A DNA stretch of 64,000 nucleotides from Rhodococcus sp. G-MC3. GTDB taxonomy: Bacteria > Actinomycetota > Actinomycetes > Mycobacteriales > Mycobacteriaceae. Positions 1-8,365 of the stretch are shown one piece after another. Each line of letters begins with the position of its first letter. Within the stretch, counting starts at the first letter, position 1. The notes below the pieces were generated by a model. It saw nothing but the letters and a program-made list of their open reading frames with translations, searched no databases and was not told where the DNA came from. A program made the position numbers and the translations under genes. The DNA lies in NCBI RefSeq assembly GCF_030063335.1, contig NZ_JASISW010000011.1, positions 1 through 64,000 on the forward strand, given 5' to 3'.

Positions 1-123
1 AACAACAGGCGGTTGCATTCGAGCATCGGACAGATGCCCCCGATCGAATACGAAACACTCCACTACTCTGACCTCGACGCCGAGGATCAGCCCCAACTGG
101 AGGCGGCACAAAACTTAGGGTGA
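1..123 (+). pseudogene. IS3-family transposase (orfB), C-terminal end only, cut by window edge
   Basis: Reading from base 1, the frame gives 40 residues beginning NNRRLHSSIGQMPPIEYE and stopping at TGA 121-123. The pattern RRLHSSIGQMPP-E-E is the typical C-terminal end of IS3-family DDE transposases (rve integrase core). Only this tail lies inside the window, so whether the element is intact upstream cannot be judged. The stop lies 17 bp from the stop codon of the convergent allantoinase gene, so the IS right end must fall in or very near the allB 3' end. No obvious terminal inverted repeat could be assigned from one end alone. Confidence 0.75.
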
Positions 124-139
124 TTCAATGTGGGGAGCT

Positions 140-1450
140 TCAGGCTGTCCAGACGCTCGAAAGCTGGACCGGTTCGGTCATCCACGTCTTTCTGACCACC
201 CCGGTGAGCCCGAGTCGGTCGTAGGCCGTGACTGCGTTTTTGTGATGCAGCGACGCAGCGTCGACCGTGAACTTCTCGTCCGGAGCGAACACCACGAGGT
301 CGGCAACCGAGCCCACCGCTATGCGCCCACGATCCGACAGCCCCACCTGATCAGCAGTGTTGACTCCCATCCACCGGACCACGTCGGCCAATGTCGATCC
401 CCGACGGCTCGCTTCGGTCCACACCGCAGCCAACGACACCTGCAGTGACGCGATGCCGCCCCAGGCGTCGCCGAAGTCTCCTGTATCGAAGCGCTTGAGG
501 TCGACCGTGCAGGGGGAGTGGTCGGTGACGATGGTGTCGATGACACCATCGGTCAGACCCTGCCACAACAGTTCTCGGTTCGCGGCTTCGCGAATTGGAG
601 GACAGCACTTGAACTGCGTTGCGCCCGGGGGAATTTCTTCGGCGTCGAAGCACAGATAATGCGGGCACGTCTCCGCGGTGACCCGCACACCGTCACGCTT
701 GGCGGCCGCAATCATCGGCAGCGCATCGGAGCTCGACAGGTGCAGGATATGAACTCGGCATCCGGTGCGCCGCGATAGTTCGATCACCTGCGATATCGCA
801 AGATTTTCCGCGACTCGTGGCCTCGAGTGGAGAAAACCGTCGTAGTCGCGACCCGACGGATGCGGTGCGTCCTCGATCGAGGCGGCGTCCTCGGCATGCA
901 CGATCATCAACCCGTCGAACGTCGCGATCTCGATCAACGCTTTCTCGAGCTCGGGCAACGACAGTGGAGGGAAGTCGTCGACTCCGGAGTGCAGCAGGAA
1001 GCATTTGAATCCGAAGACGCCCGCGTCGTGAAGCGGACGCAATTGGTCTACGTTTCCGGGCACAGCGCCGCCCCAGAACCCGACGTTCACGACCGACTGC
1101 GGTTGCGCCACCCGCCGTTTGATGTCGAGGGCAGAGACGTCGACTGTAGGGGGAATGCTGTTGAGCGGCATGTCGATGATGGTGGTGATGCCGCCTGCAG
1201 CGGCGGCGCGTGTGGCGCTGGCGAACCCCTCCCACTCGGTGCGGCCGGGCTCGTTCACGTGGACGTGGGTGTCGACAAGCCCTGGTAGCAGCACTTCGTC
1301 GGTCCCGAGTTCGACCTCGTTGTCGGCTTCGGCAGCAGCGTCGAGAGGACCCACGAACACAATTCTCCCGTCGCGGACGCCGACCGCCGCCGGCACTTCA
1401 ATGCCGTCGACGATCGCCCGCGGGGCTCTGATCAGCAGGTCGAACTTCAC
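140..1450 (-). CDS. allB: Allantoinase
   Basis: Cyclic amidohydrolase that hydrolyses allantoin to allantoate; about 436 aa from the GTG at 1450 ([10 protein letters not shown]). Upstream in-frame sequence overlaps allantoicase and is arginine-rich shadow, so it was excluded. Metal-ligand motif [10 protein letters not shown] (about residues 60-69), putative carboxylated Lys in FKCFLLHSG (about 149), HAED, ETCPHY and VTDHSPC motifs all fit the allantoinase/dihydroorotase superfamily. The start overlaps the allantoicase stop (GTGA), so it is the last gene of the leftward operon. The C-terminus ([14 protein letters not shown]) ends within 20 bp of an IS3 transposase remnant and could have been altered by that insertion. 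Confidence 0.93.
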   Translation of the reverse strand: MKFDLLIRAPRAIVDGIEVPAAVGVRDGRIVFVGPLDAAAEADNEVELGTDEVLLPGLVDTHVHVNEPGRTEWEGFASATRAAAAGGITTIIDMPLNSIPPTVDVSALDIKRRVAQPQSVVNVGFWGGAVPGNVDQLRPLHDAGVFGFKCFLLHSGVDDFPPLSLPELEKALIEIATFDGLMIVHAEDAASIEDAPHPSGRDYDGFLHSRPRVAENLAISQVIELSRRTGCRVHILHLSSSDALPMIAAAKRDGVRVTAETCPHYLCFDAEEIPPGATQFKCCPPIREAANRELLWQGLTDGVIDTIVTDHSPCTVDLKRFDTGDFGDAWGGIASLQVSLAAVWTEASRRGSTLADVVRWMGVNTADQVGLSDRGRIAVGSVADLVVFAPDEKFTVDAASLHHKNAVTAYDRLGLTGVVRKTWMTEPVQLSSVWTA

Positions 1451-2535
1451 AACGAACCGCTCGCTGCCAACGCGGGGGACGACGCCTGCCATGCCTGGTC
1501 GACTGCATCGAGGGCTGCGCCGTCGAGTTCTCCGAACAATCGCAGGCGAGAAAGGCCTCCATCGGGATACACGTCGAGCCGAAGGTGGGTGTACGCGCCC
1601 GACTGCTCGAGGAGGAAACGGTGACGAGTATCCGGTTGTACCGCAGTGCGGGGAAGTACCTCGGTCCACGCCGCGGGATCCGCTGTGGGATTCACTCCGG
1701 CGTGCTGACGAGAATCGATGGCGCTCAATCGAACCCAACCGGGCGCATTCCCGACGTAGTAGCTGGTGTCGATCTCGGCATGGCGTGGTACGCCAGGCGC
1801 GGCCAGCTCAAACACTGCGAAATCGTTTCCGCCACCGCGGCGGCGGGAGTTCTCCCAGCCCTCACCCATGTTGCGAGCGCGTCCGGGAAGGATGATGTTG
1901 GCAGGGGAGGAATAGAAGGCGTCGGAGCACTCGGTGAGCCACGCACCGTTCTCGGCGGCAAGCAGATCGACGGTGCCGCCGAGGAACCGCGGATCTTGAA
2001 CGACGCGGCCGTGCACACGGAATCGGGCAACGCCGCCGTCGGGATAGATCGACAGCCGAACGTGCGTCCAACGGTGACGGTCCTCGACCTCGTAGAAGTT
2101 GGGGGTGTCGCCGACCGCCGGCGCCTTGTCGACGATAGTCTGCCAATCAGCGTTCAACACTTCGTCTATCGAGGGGTAGCCCTCGACGAACGCGGCCTCC
2201 ACGGACACGAACGGTGGGTAGTTGCCGGTGAAGTACGCGGTATCCACGACGACTCCGTGCACGATGCCCGGTGCTCCGAGGCGCACGATGGCCCAATCGT
2301 TTCCACCCTGATCGCGCCGTCTCCGCGTTTCCCAACCGTCGTAAACCTTCCCCTTGTGTCCGAAATCGGTGGGATCGAAGAACGGCGCCTCGGGGCGGAT
2401 CAGGTTCTCACGCTGAGCGAAGAGCTCGTCGTTGGCGGCCGAAACGCTGCCGCCGAGGGCGCGGGAGGCGAGATCGGGCAGCTGTGTGTATTCAGGGCTG
2501 GTGTATTCAGGGCTGGTGACATCAGGGGTACTCAT
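1447..2535 (-). CDS. alc: Allantoicase
   Basis: Hydrolyses allantoate to ureidoglycolate and urea, the step after AllB. The 362-aa product contains the two internally repeated allantoicase domains: the first around [23 protein letters not shown] and the second around [20 protein letters not shown], each followed by a VxxDTxYFxGN-type strand ([18 protein letters not shown]). The start overlaps the glycerate-kinase stop by 4 bp (ATGA) and its own stop overlaps the allB start, showing tight translational coupling. The N-terminus holds a duplicated SPEYT pentapeptide encoded by a 15-bp tandem repeat; that extension precedes the conserved domain and is probably not catalytic. Confidence 0.95.
   Translation of the reverse strand: MSTPDVTSPEYTSPEYTQLPDLASRALGGSVSAANDELFAQRENLIRPEAPFFDPTDFGHKGKVYDGWETRRRRDQGGNDWAIVRLGAPGIVHGVVVDTAYFTGNYPPFVSVEAAFVEGYPSIDEVLNADWQTIVDKAPAVGDTPNFYEVEDRHRWTHVRLSIYPDGGVARFRVHGRVVQDPRFLGGTVDLLAAENGAWLTECSDAFYSSPANIILPGRARNMGEGWENSRRRGGGNDFAVFELAAPGVPRHAEIDTSYYVGNAPGWVRLSAIDSRQHAGVNPTADPAAWTEVLPRTAVQPDTRHRFLLEQSGAYTHLRLDVYPDGGLSRLRLFGELDGAALDAVDQAWQASSPALAASGSL
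2486..2527 (-). repeat. 15-bp tandem duplication in the alc 5' coding end
   Basis: GTGTATTCAGGGCTG occurs at 2486-2500 and again at 2501-2515, followed by a degenerate third unit (GTGACATCAGGG, 2516-2527). On the coding strand this encodes [10 protein letters not shown]. The length is a multiple of three, so the frame is kept. This is a likely slippage-prone in-frame repeat. Confidence 0.8.
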
Positions 2536-3662
2536 GAAACTCCTTCGGATGTAATGACCGACAAGGCAATGAATTCGCCGACGCGGTGTAGAAGGCGTGC
2601 GGCATCACCGATGGCGACCGTCGTATCGGGTTCGAGATCGGTCAGCGCGTACGAGTCGACGATCCCGTATTCGCGCAGTCTGTCTGCACCGACGGTCCGC
2701 CTGCCCGACACCGTGATCACCGGTACTCCGGCGTTACGAGCCGCCAGTGCGACACCGATCGGCGCTTTGCCGTACAGCGACTGTTCGTCGAGCGAACCCT
2801 CTCCCGTGACAACGAGATCGGTACATGCCAGTCGGCGTTGAAACTCGATCAGTTCGAGAACCGTGTCGATGCCGGGCCGGATATCGGCACCGAGGACTGC
2901 CAGGGCGCCGAACCCGGTGCCGCCTGCAGCGCCTGCTCCTGCGTATCCGCTGAGATCGCGACCGATAGCGGACCTCACGACGTGCGCCCATTGCCTCATC
3001 GCATGTTCGAGGTAGAGCATCTCTTGCTGGCCCGCGCCCTTCTGCGGCGCGTACACCGCCGAAGCTCCGGTCGGTCCGAGCAACGGGTTGTCGACATCGC
3101 AGGCGAGTTGGATTCGAGCGCCTCGCAGGCCGGGGTGCAGTCCCGAGGTGTCGAGACGCACAGCGCCGCGCAGTGCACCTCCACCTCGGGCGACATCGTT
3201 GCCGTCGGCATCGAGAATGCGAGCCCCCAACGCCGCCAGCATGCCCGCGCCGCCGTCGGTGGACGCGCTGCCGCCGAGTCCGACGACGACGTGTTCTGCG
3301 CCGTTGTCCAGTGCATGGGCGATGACGGTGCCGAGTCCGAACGTGCTCGCGTGCAGTGGTTCGAGACGGCCGAGCAGTTCGAGACCAACCGCTGAGGCAA
3401 GTTCGACGACGGCCGACGCGCCGCGCGTGGCGTACGAGGTGTCCACGTTCAGCCCTGTTGGTCCTTCGCACGACACTCGGGTCGACTCCCACCCGGCGGC
3501 GACAGCAGCAGCGACGGTGCCGTCACCGCCGTCGGCGACAGGGAGACGAACGATCTCGAGGGCGGGATCGGCCGAGACCAATCCTTCGGCGAGGGCGTCC
3601 GCAACCCTCGATGCCGTCAGTGATCCTTTGAACTTGTCCGGAGCCAGAAGGATTCGAGTCAT
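2532..3662 (-). CDS. glxK: Glycerate kinase (GlxK/GarK family)
   Basis: Phosphorylates D-glycerate made by GlxR so that glyoxylate carbon enters glycolysis; family members make 2-phosphoglycerate. The 376-aa product starts with the family signature APDKFKGSLTA, has VADGGDGT near residue 45, a Gly-rich GLGGSASTDGGAGM motif around residue 128, and GEGSLDEQSLYGKAP near 290. Length is normal for the GarK-type family. It lies 2 bp downstream of gcl and overlaps alc, in the middle of the leftward operon. Confidence 0.93.
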   Translation of the reverse strand: MTRILLAPDKFKGSLTASRVADALAEGLVSADPALEIVRLPVADGGDGTVAAAVAAGWESTRVSCEGPTGLNVDTSYATRGASAVVELASAVGLELLGRLEPLHASTFGLGTVIAHALDNGAEHVVVGLGGSASTDGGAGMLAALGARILDADGNDVARGGGALRGAVRLDTSGLHPGLRGARIQLACDVDNPLLGPTGASAVYAPQKGAGQQEMLYLEHAMRQWAHVVRSAIGRDLSGYAGAGAAGGTGFGALAVLGADIRPGIDTVLELIEFQRRLACTDLVVTGEGSLDEQSLYGKAPIGVALAARNAGVPVITVSGRRTVGADRLREYGIVDSYALTDLEPDTTVAIGDAARLLHRVGEFIALSVITSEGVS

Positions 3663-3664
3663 CT

Positions 3665-5464
3665 CTAGTCCAGCAGCAGCAGAGCGGTGGGGGCATCCGC
3701 CGACGTCATGGCCAACTCTTCGAACTCGCCGACATTGTCGATCTCGGTACCCATCGCAATGTTGGTGACACGCTCGAGAATGATCTCGACGACGACGGGC
3801 ACCTTGTGCTCGGACGCCAATGTCCTGGCACGAACGAGCGCCTCGCCGATCAAATCGGGTTCGGTGACGCGAAGCGCTTTGCAGCCCAGACCTTCTGCAA
3901 CCTGAACGTGGTCGACGCCATATCCCTTGGGGACTCCGGGCTGATCGTCCTGGGGTTCCTGATGGTTGATGTTGTCGAATCCGAGCTGCACACAGAAGTC
4001 CATGTCGAACGCGCGCTGAGCCTGACGGATCAGGCCGAGGTACGAATTGTTCACCACCACATGTACGTACGGCAGGTTGAACTGCGCGCCGACGGCGAGT
4101 TCCTCGATCATGAACTGGAAATCGTAGTCACCCGACAGTGCGACGACATCAGCCGACGGATCTGCGGCAACCGCGCCGAGTGCAGCGGGAATGGTCCAAC
4201 CGAGCGGTCCGGCTTGCCCGCAGTTGATCCAATTTCGAGGCGAGAAGACGTGCAGGAACTGTCCACCGGCGATCTGCGACAGTCCGATGGTGCTGATGTA
4301 CCTGGTCTCGCGGCCGAAGACCTTGTTCATCTCCTCGTAGACGCGCTGCGGCTTGATCGGCACATTGTCGAAGTGAGTGCGGCGGTGCATAGTTCGCTTG
4401 CGCGCGGCGCAGTCCTCGACCCAGCTCGACAGGTTGCGCAGTGTCCCGGCGGCTTTGCGCTCCTTGGCGACGTCGATGAACTGCTCGAGAGCTGCTTTGG
4501 CGTCGGAGATGATGCCGTAGTCGGGGGCGAACACACGACCGATCTGCGTGGGCTCGATGTCGACGTGGATGAACTTCCGGTCCTTGCGGTACGTCTGAAG
4601 GCCGCCGGTGTGGCGATTGGCCCAACGGTTGCCGATGCCGAGGACGAAGTCGGACGCGAGCAGTGTTGCATTGCCGTAGCGATGAGCAGTTTGCAGTCCG
4701 ACCATGCCCGCAGCCAGACGGTGGTCGTCGGGGATGGTTCCCCAGCCCATGAGCGTCGGGATGACCGGAACGTCGAGTAGTTCTGCCAGTTCCACGAGCA
4801 GCTCGGATGCGTCGGCGTTGATGATGCCGCCGCCTGCCACGATCAACGGTCGCTCCGATGCGACGAGCATGTCGATGGCCTTCTCGGCCTGAGCGCGCGA
4901 ACACAACGGCTTGTGGACCGGAAGCGGTTGGTAAGTATCGGGATCGAAGTCGATCTCGGCCATCTGGACATCGATCGGAAGATCGATGAGGACGGGCCCG
5001 GGACGACCCGATCGCATCAGATGGAACGCCTGCGCGAATGCCCCGGGAACCTGAGCCGGTTCGAGAACGGTCATTGCCATCTTGGTGACGGGCGCCGCGA
5101 TGGAGGCGATGTCAACGGCCTGGAAATCCTCCTTGTGCAGCCGTGCAACCGGTGCTTGACCGGTGATCGCAAGGATTGGAATCGAGTCGGCCATCGCCGA
5201 GTACAGTCCGGTGATCATGTCGGTTCCCGCGGGACCCGACGTGCCGATACAGATCCCGATGTTGCCTGCGGCCGCGCGAGTGAATCCTTCGGCCATGTGC
5301 GAGGCGCCTTCGACGTGCCTGGCGAGTACGTGCCGGATTCCGCCGTGATCGCGCATCGCAGCGTAGAAGGGGTTGATCGCTGCTCCGGGCAGGCCGAATG
5401 CAGTGGTTGCACCTTCGAGTTCGAGGATTTTGACGGCAGCGTCTGCCGCGCGCATCTTTGCCAT
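3665..5464 (-). CDS. gcl: Glyoxylate carboligase (tartronate-semialdehyde synthase)
   Basis: ThDP- and FAD-dependent enzyme that condenses two glyoxylates to tartronate semialdehyde and CO2. The 599-aa product has the N-terminal signature [20 protein letters not shown] and [18 protein letters not shown], nearly identical to E. coli Gcl as remembered, including the hydrophobic residue where most ThDP enzymes have the catalytic Glu. The ThDP-binding motif [17 protein letters not shown] followed by [12 protein letters not shown] lies around residues 440-480. It is separated from glxR by one base and from the glycerate kinase by two. Confidence 0.97.
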   Translation of the reverse strand: MAKMRAADAAVKILELEGATTAFGLPGAAINPFYAAMRDHGGIRHVLARHVEGASHMAEGFTRAAAGNIGICIGTSGPAGTDMITGLYSAMADSIPILAITGQAPVARLHKEDFQAVDIASIAAPVTKMAMTVLEPAQVPGAFAQAFHLMRSGRPGPVLIDLPIDVQMAEIDFDPDTYQPLPVHKPLCSRAQAEKAIDMLVASERPLIVAGGGIINADASELLVELAELLDVPVIPTLMGWGTIPDDHRLAAGMVGLQTAHRYGNATLLASDFVLGIGNRWANRHTGGLQTYRKDRKFIHVDIEPTQIGRVFAPDYGIISDAKAALEQFIDVAKERKAAGTLRNLSSWVEDCAARKRTMHRRTHFDNVPIKPQRVYEEMNKVFGRETRYISTIGLSQIAGGQFLHVFSPRNWINCGQAGPLGWTIPAALGAVAADPSADVVALSGDYDFQFMIEELAVGAQFNLPYVHVVVNNSYLGLIRQAQRAFDMDFCVQLGFDNINHQEPQDDQPGVPKGYGVDHVQVAEGLGCKALRVTEPDLIGEALVRARTLASEHKVPVVVEIILERVTNIAMGTEIDNVGEFEELAMTSADAPTALLLLD

Positions 5465-5465
5465 G

Positions 5466-6356
5466 TCAGTTCTCCGTGTTCAGGGTGCCGGACAGTCGTG
5501 CGACGCCGCGGTACAGTGCCGAGTGATCGAGTCCGCCATCACCGTTGGCGCGTGCTGAGGCCATCAGCTGTGCCAGTAATCCGCCCATTGGAATCACGAC
5601 TCCTGCCTCGCGTGCCGCCGAGGTGACGATCCCGAGATCCTTGTGGTGCAAGTCGATGCGGAACCCGGGTTCGAACGACCGGTCGAGCATCTTCTGCGCC
5701 TTTTGGTTCAGAACGGTGGAGCCTGCCAGACCGCCACCGAGGACCTCGATCGCCGCGGGAAGATCGACCCCGTACGCCTCGAGGAACGCGACGGCTTCGG
5801 CGAGCACCTCGATGTTGCCGGCCACGATCAACTGGTTGGCGGCCTTGACCGTCTGGCCGGACCCGTTCGGTCCGACGTGGACGACGGTCTTGCCGACGAC
5901 ATCGAGAATCGGCTTGGCGGCGGCGAAGTCCTCGGTGCTACCACCGACCATGATGGACAGGGCAGCATTTTCGGCGCCGGCCTGCCCGCCGGAGACCGGG
6001 GCGTCGATCAGCCGGAAGCCGCGAGTGTCGGCCTCCTTCGCCAAGGTTGCCGTCACGTCGGGTCTGATGCTGGAGAAGTCGATGATCAGGGCGCCGCGCC
6101 GTGCATTGTCGAACACGCCGTCCTCGCCTGCCAGCACGTCCTGCACGTCGGGTGAATCCGGGACCATCACAGCGACGACGTCTGCGTCGGCGACGGCCTT
6201 GGCGATCGAGTCGGCGGCAACACCGCCTGCCTCGACGAGGGGCCGGGTGCGGTCGGGCGTCAGGTTGTAGCCGATAACGTTGTGGCCCGCTTTCGCGAGG
6301 TGAACGGACATGGGACTACCCATGATTCCGAGGCCGATGAATGCAATGGTGCTCAT
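5466..6356 (-). CDS. glxR: 2-hydroxy-3-oxopropionate (tartronate semialdehyde) reductase
   Basis: NAD(P)H-dependent reduction of tartronate semialdehyde to glycerate. The 296-aa product is a beta-hydroxyacid dehydrogenase: Rossmann motif [18 protein letters not shown] at the N-terminus, substrate-binding [22 protein letters not shown] around residue 118, and catalytic-Lys motif [15 protein letters not shown] around 165. Location directly between hyi and gcl fixes the substrate better than sequence alone. This is unrelated to the corynebacterial Crp-type regulator that is also called GlxR. Confidence 0.94.
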   Translation of the reverse strand: MSTIAFIGLGIMGSPMSVHLAKAGHNVIGYNLTPDRTRPLVEAGGVAADSIAKAVADADVVAVMVPDSPDVQDVLAGEDGVFDNARRGALIIDFSSIRPDVTATLAKEADTRGFRLIDAPVSGGQAGAENAALSIMVGGSTEDFAAAKPILDVVGKTVVHVGPNGSGQTVKAANQLIVAGNIEVLAEAVAFLEAYGVDLPAAIEVLGGGLAGSTVLNQKAQKMLDRSFEPGFRIDLHHKDLGIVTSAAREAGVVIPMGGLLAQLMASARANGDGGLDHSALYRGVARLSGTLNTEN

Positions 6357-6365
6357 GAAGGGTCC

Positions 6366-7184
6366 TTACGTGGAGGTGGCGGAGCGGAGCAGCCAGGAGA
6401 ACGGGTCAGGCGTGGTGGGCTTGTACTCGAGGCCGATGTAGCCGTCGTAGCCGTTGTCGGTGAGCTGCCCGAGATACCGGTCGAGATCGAGGGCGCCGGT
6501 TCCCGGCTCGCCGCGGCCGGGGGAGTCGGCGATCTGCACGTGCCCGATCAAGTCCTTGTAGTTGTCCAAGGCGGCCGAGATGTTGTCGCCGTTCACGTCG
6601 AGGTGATAGAGATCGGCGAGCAGACGCAGGCTGTGAACATCGTGTTCGCGCGTAACTCGCTCGATGATGGCTACTGCGCCCGCAGCGTGGGTGAGCGGGT
6701 ACCGCGGTGCGCCGCTGACGGGCTCCACCAATACGACTGCTCCGATCCGCGCAGCGGCAACTGCGGCCGCTGCCAGATTCGACGTCGCTACCCGGTCCTG
6801 CTCGATCGGGTCGATACCGTCGATTCTGTTTCCGTACAGCGCATTGAATGCAGTGGTTCCCAGTGTCTCGCCGATGCCGATCGTCACATCGATGTTGTCG
6901 CGAAACGCCTGTTCCTGTGCTGGGTCGGACAGGATTCCGCGATCGCCTGCAGGCATGTTGCCCGCGGCGAAGTTCAGACCCGTCAGTTGGACACCTGCAT
7001 CGCGGATCGAGGAGACGAAGGCGTCGACATTAGGATCCGAAGGGACGGGCGAGTCGAAGGGCCACCAGAACTCGACTGCATCGAACCCTGCGTCCTTGGC
7101 GAGCCGCGGGCGCTCCAGAAGAGGGGTGTCGGGGAACATGATCGAGCAGTTGACCGTGTATCGATCGAGTGAAAAGTTTTTCAT
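6366..7184 (-). CDS. hyi: Hydroxypyruvate isomerase
   Basis: Interconverts hydroxypyruvate and tartronate semialdehyde in the glyoxylate route. The product is about 272 aa from ATG 7184 (MKNFSLDRYTVNCSIMF); sequence upstream in the same frame reads into the neighbouring gene and is non-coding. It is a TIM-barrel xylose-isomerase-like protein with VEFWWPFDSP near residue 31, VEPVSGAPRYPL mid-protein, LLADLYHLDVNGDN, HVQIADSPGRGEPGTG and YIGLEYKPT, matching the Hyi family order. It is the second gene of the leftward operon, 11 bp after the allophanate-hydrolase-like gene. Confidence 0.93.
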   Translation of the reverse strand: MKNFSLDRYTVNCSIMFPDTPLLERPRLAKDAGFDAVEFWWPFDSPVPSDPNVDAFVSSIRDAGVQLTGLNFAAGNMPAGDRGILSDPAQEQAFRDNIDVTIGIGETLGTTAFNALYGNRIDGIDPIEQDRVATSNLAAAAVAAARIGAVVLVEPVSGAPRYPLTHAAGAVAIIERVTREHDVHSLRLLADLYHLDVNGDNISAALDNYKDLIGHVQIADSPGRGEPGTGALDLDRYLGQLTDNGYDGYIGLEYKPTTPDPFSWLLRSATST

Positions 7185-7195
7185 GACACTCTCTT

Positions 7196-7591
7196 TCAGT
7201 TCTGCGGTGCTGGAAGTCCGCGGTATCGGCGCCAACTGCCGGTATACGTGATGTCGGTGAGATCGTCCGGTCTTGTGTCGAGAACACCTGGCCGGAGGCC
7301 GACACCGAGAACCGATCGTCCGTCTTCCAACGCAACGACGGTGAGCTCGAGTTCCGGTGGCTCGTCGGGCAGAAAAGCAGTCCTGATGTCGTCGAGCGGG
7401 ATGTCGTAGAGCTCGCCCTCGATCGCTGCCCCCGCGGTGTGATCGAGCAGGAGCGCGGGGAACTCGTCGCGTACCGAAAAGAACCGATAGCTGGGGGTGG
7501 TCTTGACGGTGCCGACGAACGGGTGCGCAGACACGTTGTGGTGCAGGCTTCCGCCTCGCATTGCTCCGCCGTTGCAGAACAGTTCTGTCAT
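7196..7591 (-). CDS. Stand-alone allophanate-hydrolase C-terminal-domain protein (gamma-glutamylcyclotransferase-like fold)
   Basis: 131 aa from ATG 7591. MTELFCNGGAMRGGSLHHNV, the FVGTVKTTPSYRFFSV segment and the C-terminal YTGSWRRYRGLP match the small C-terminal domain of allophanate hydrolases (AtzF/DUR1 type) without the amidase domain. It is the first gene of the allantoin/glyoxylate operon, immediately downstream of operator-like palindromes. In fungal allophanate hydrolase the equivalent domain is reported to act on N-carboxycarbamate. Whether this free-standing form acts on a ureido compound such as ureidoglycolate, for which no lyase is seen here, is inference. Family assignment is firm; activity is unknown. 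Confidence 0.8.
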   Translation of the reverse strand: MTELFCNGGAMRGGSLHHNVSAHPFVGTVKTTPSYRFFSVRDEFPALLLDHTAGAAIEGELYDIPLDDIRTAFLPDEPPELELTVVALEDGRSVLGVGLRPGVLDTRPDDLTDITYTGSWRRYRGLPAPQN

Positions 7592-7640
7592 GAAAGATGA
7601 CTCCTCTCGTAGGGGCGATCGAAGCTTGAAAATCCGTATT

Positions 7641-7658
7641 GTGGAATATGAATTCCAC
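7641..7658. promoter_or_regulatory. Operator-like palindrome 1 (GTGGAAT-N4-ATTCCAC)
   Basis: Perfect 7-bp inverted repeat GTGGAAT (7641-7647) and ATTCCAC (7652-7658), spaced by ATGA. It lies about 50 bp upstream of the leftward operon's first start codon. The same GTGGAAT half-site recurs at 7722-7738 (as ATTCCAC) and in direct-repeat form at 11043-11060. Confidence 0.6.
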
Positions 7659-7721
7659 GAATAAACCAAGTGTGACGTGATGCACTCCCGCCTGTCAACC
7701 TTTCCTGGCGAGCCGCGATCA

Positions 7722-7738
7722 ATTCCACGATGTGAAAT
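7722..7738. promoter_or_regulatory. Operator-like palindrome 2 (ATTCCAC-N3-GTGAAAT)
   Basis: ATTCCAC (7722-7728), GAT spacer, GTGAAAT (7732-7738): an inverted repeat with one mismatch that uses the same half-site as palindrome 1. It is central in the divergent region, so it could serve both operons. Confidence 0.5.
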
Positions 7739-7801
7739 ATGCTGTGCATCAACGCAAGAGCTCAGATTCAGGGCTTCTCCGGTTTGCCTATTGACAGCGG
7801 T

Positions 7802-7817
7802 TGTGACGGCTGTCACG
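7802..7817. promoter_or_regulatory. Candidate Crp/GlxR-type cAMP-receptor site
   Basis: TGTGACGGCTGTCACG matches the TGTGA-N6-TCACA consensus at nine of ten defined positions. It lies 18 bp upstream of the probable uraD start and 6 bp after a TTGACA hexamer, so a bound protein would overlap the core promoter. Prediction from sequence only. Confidence 0.4.
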
Positions 7818-7825
7818 CTCAATAT

Positions 7826-8365
7826 ATGGAATCAATGTTTCGCAATACGGAATATTCCGTCTCGGCGGTTGCCGAGAGATTGAACTCGGCCACGGCAGTG
7901 GATGTGCACGATGCTTTCGGTCAGTGTCTCGACGTCCCTCGCTGGATCTCGGCGATGGCAAGCCATCTGCCGTTCGCGGACGACGAGGCGGTCGGTTCGG
8001 CGGTGTTCTCGGCCGCGGAGCCGCTGACGTCCGCCGAGATCGAACGGGCGCTGCTGGTCCACCCGCGAATCGGTGAACGTCCCGACGGCGACGATGCGCA
8101 CGCCGCGCACGCTCGAGGAGAACAGTCCGGAGTCGACGGCGCACGGCGGGGTATCCGGCGGCAGCTACGTGAGGGCAACGTCGCCTACGAGAAGCGCTTC
8201 GGCCATGTATTCCTCATTCGTGCCGCCGGGCGGGACGCGTCGGAAATTCTCGCAGCCCTCGGCGACCGTCTCGGCAACGACCCGGACACCGAGATACGGA
8301 TCGTCGAACGTGAGCTCCGCGAAATCGCCGTTCTCAGAATCGCGCGGGTGCTGAACAATGACTGA
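7826..8365 (+). CDS. uraD: OHCU decarboxylase (2-oxo-4-hydroxy-4-carboxy-5-ureidoimidazoline decarboxylase)
   Basis: Converts OHCU to S-allantoin, last step of uricolysis. The core AVAERLNSATAVDVHDAFGQCL, ALLVHPRIGERP (catalytic His region) and the C-terminal IRIVERELREIAVLRIARVL agree with UraD; about 179 aa. The start is uncertain: ATG 7826 and ATG 7835 both fit, neither has a convincing Shine-Dalgarno, and a 14-bp palindrome (7847-7860) lies just inside either start, so a leaderless mRNA is possible. The 3' end overlaps uraH by 8 bp. Confidence 0.88.
   Translation: MESMFRNTEYSVSAVAERLNSATAVDVHDAFGQCLDVPRWISAMASHLPFADDEAVGSAVFSAAEPLTSAEIERALLVHPRIGERPDGDDAHAAHARGEQSGVDGARRGIRRQLREGNVAYEKRFGHVFLIRAAGRDASEILAALGDRLGNDPDTEIRIVERELREIAVLRIARVLNND
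7847..7860. promoter_or_regulatory. Operator-like palindrome 3 (ACGGAATATTCCGT) at the uraD start
   Basis: Perfect 14-bp palindrome with a GGAAT/ATTCC core like palindromes 1 and 2. It falls at codons 5-9 of uraD (counting from ATG 7835), a position where a bound repressor would block transcription. Confidence 0.5.

Larger units (their letters stand above)
7592..7825. promoter_or_regulatory. Divergent promoter region of the two purine-catabolism operons
   Basis: This 234-bp, relatively AT-rich gap lies between the leftward allantoin/glyoxylate operon and the rightward urate operon. It contains two GGAAT-type inverted repeats, a Crp-like site and a TTGACA hexamer (7791-7796) facing uraD; a third palindrome sits just downstream inside the uraD start region. 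The density of inverted repeats points to coordinated repression or activation of both operons, most simply by the IclR-type regulator at 11084. Confidence 0.65.

Noticed and set aside
1447-1738. N-terminal extension of allantoinase to ATG 1738
   Set aside because: It lies wholly within the allantoicase gene, is Arg/Ser-rich and not protein-like; GTG 1450 overlaps the alc stop in the usual GTGA manner.
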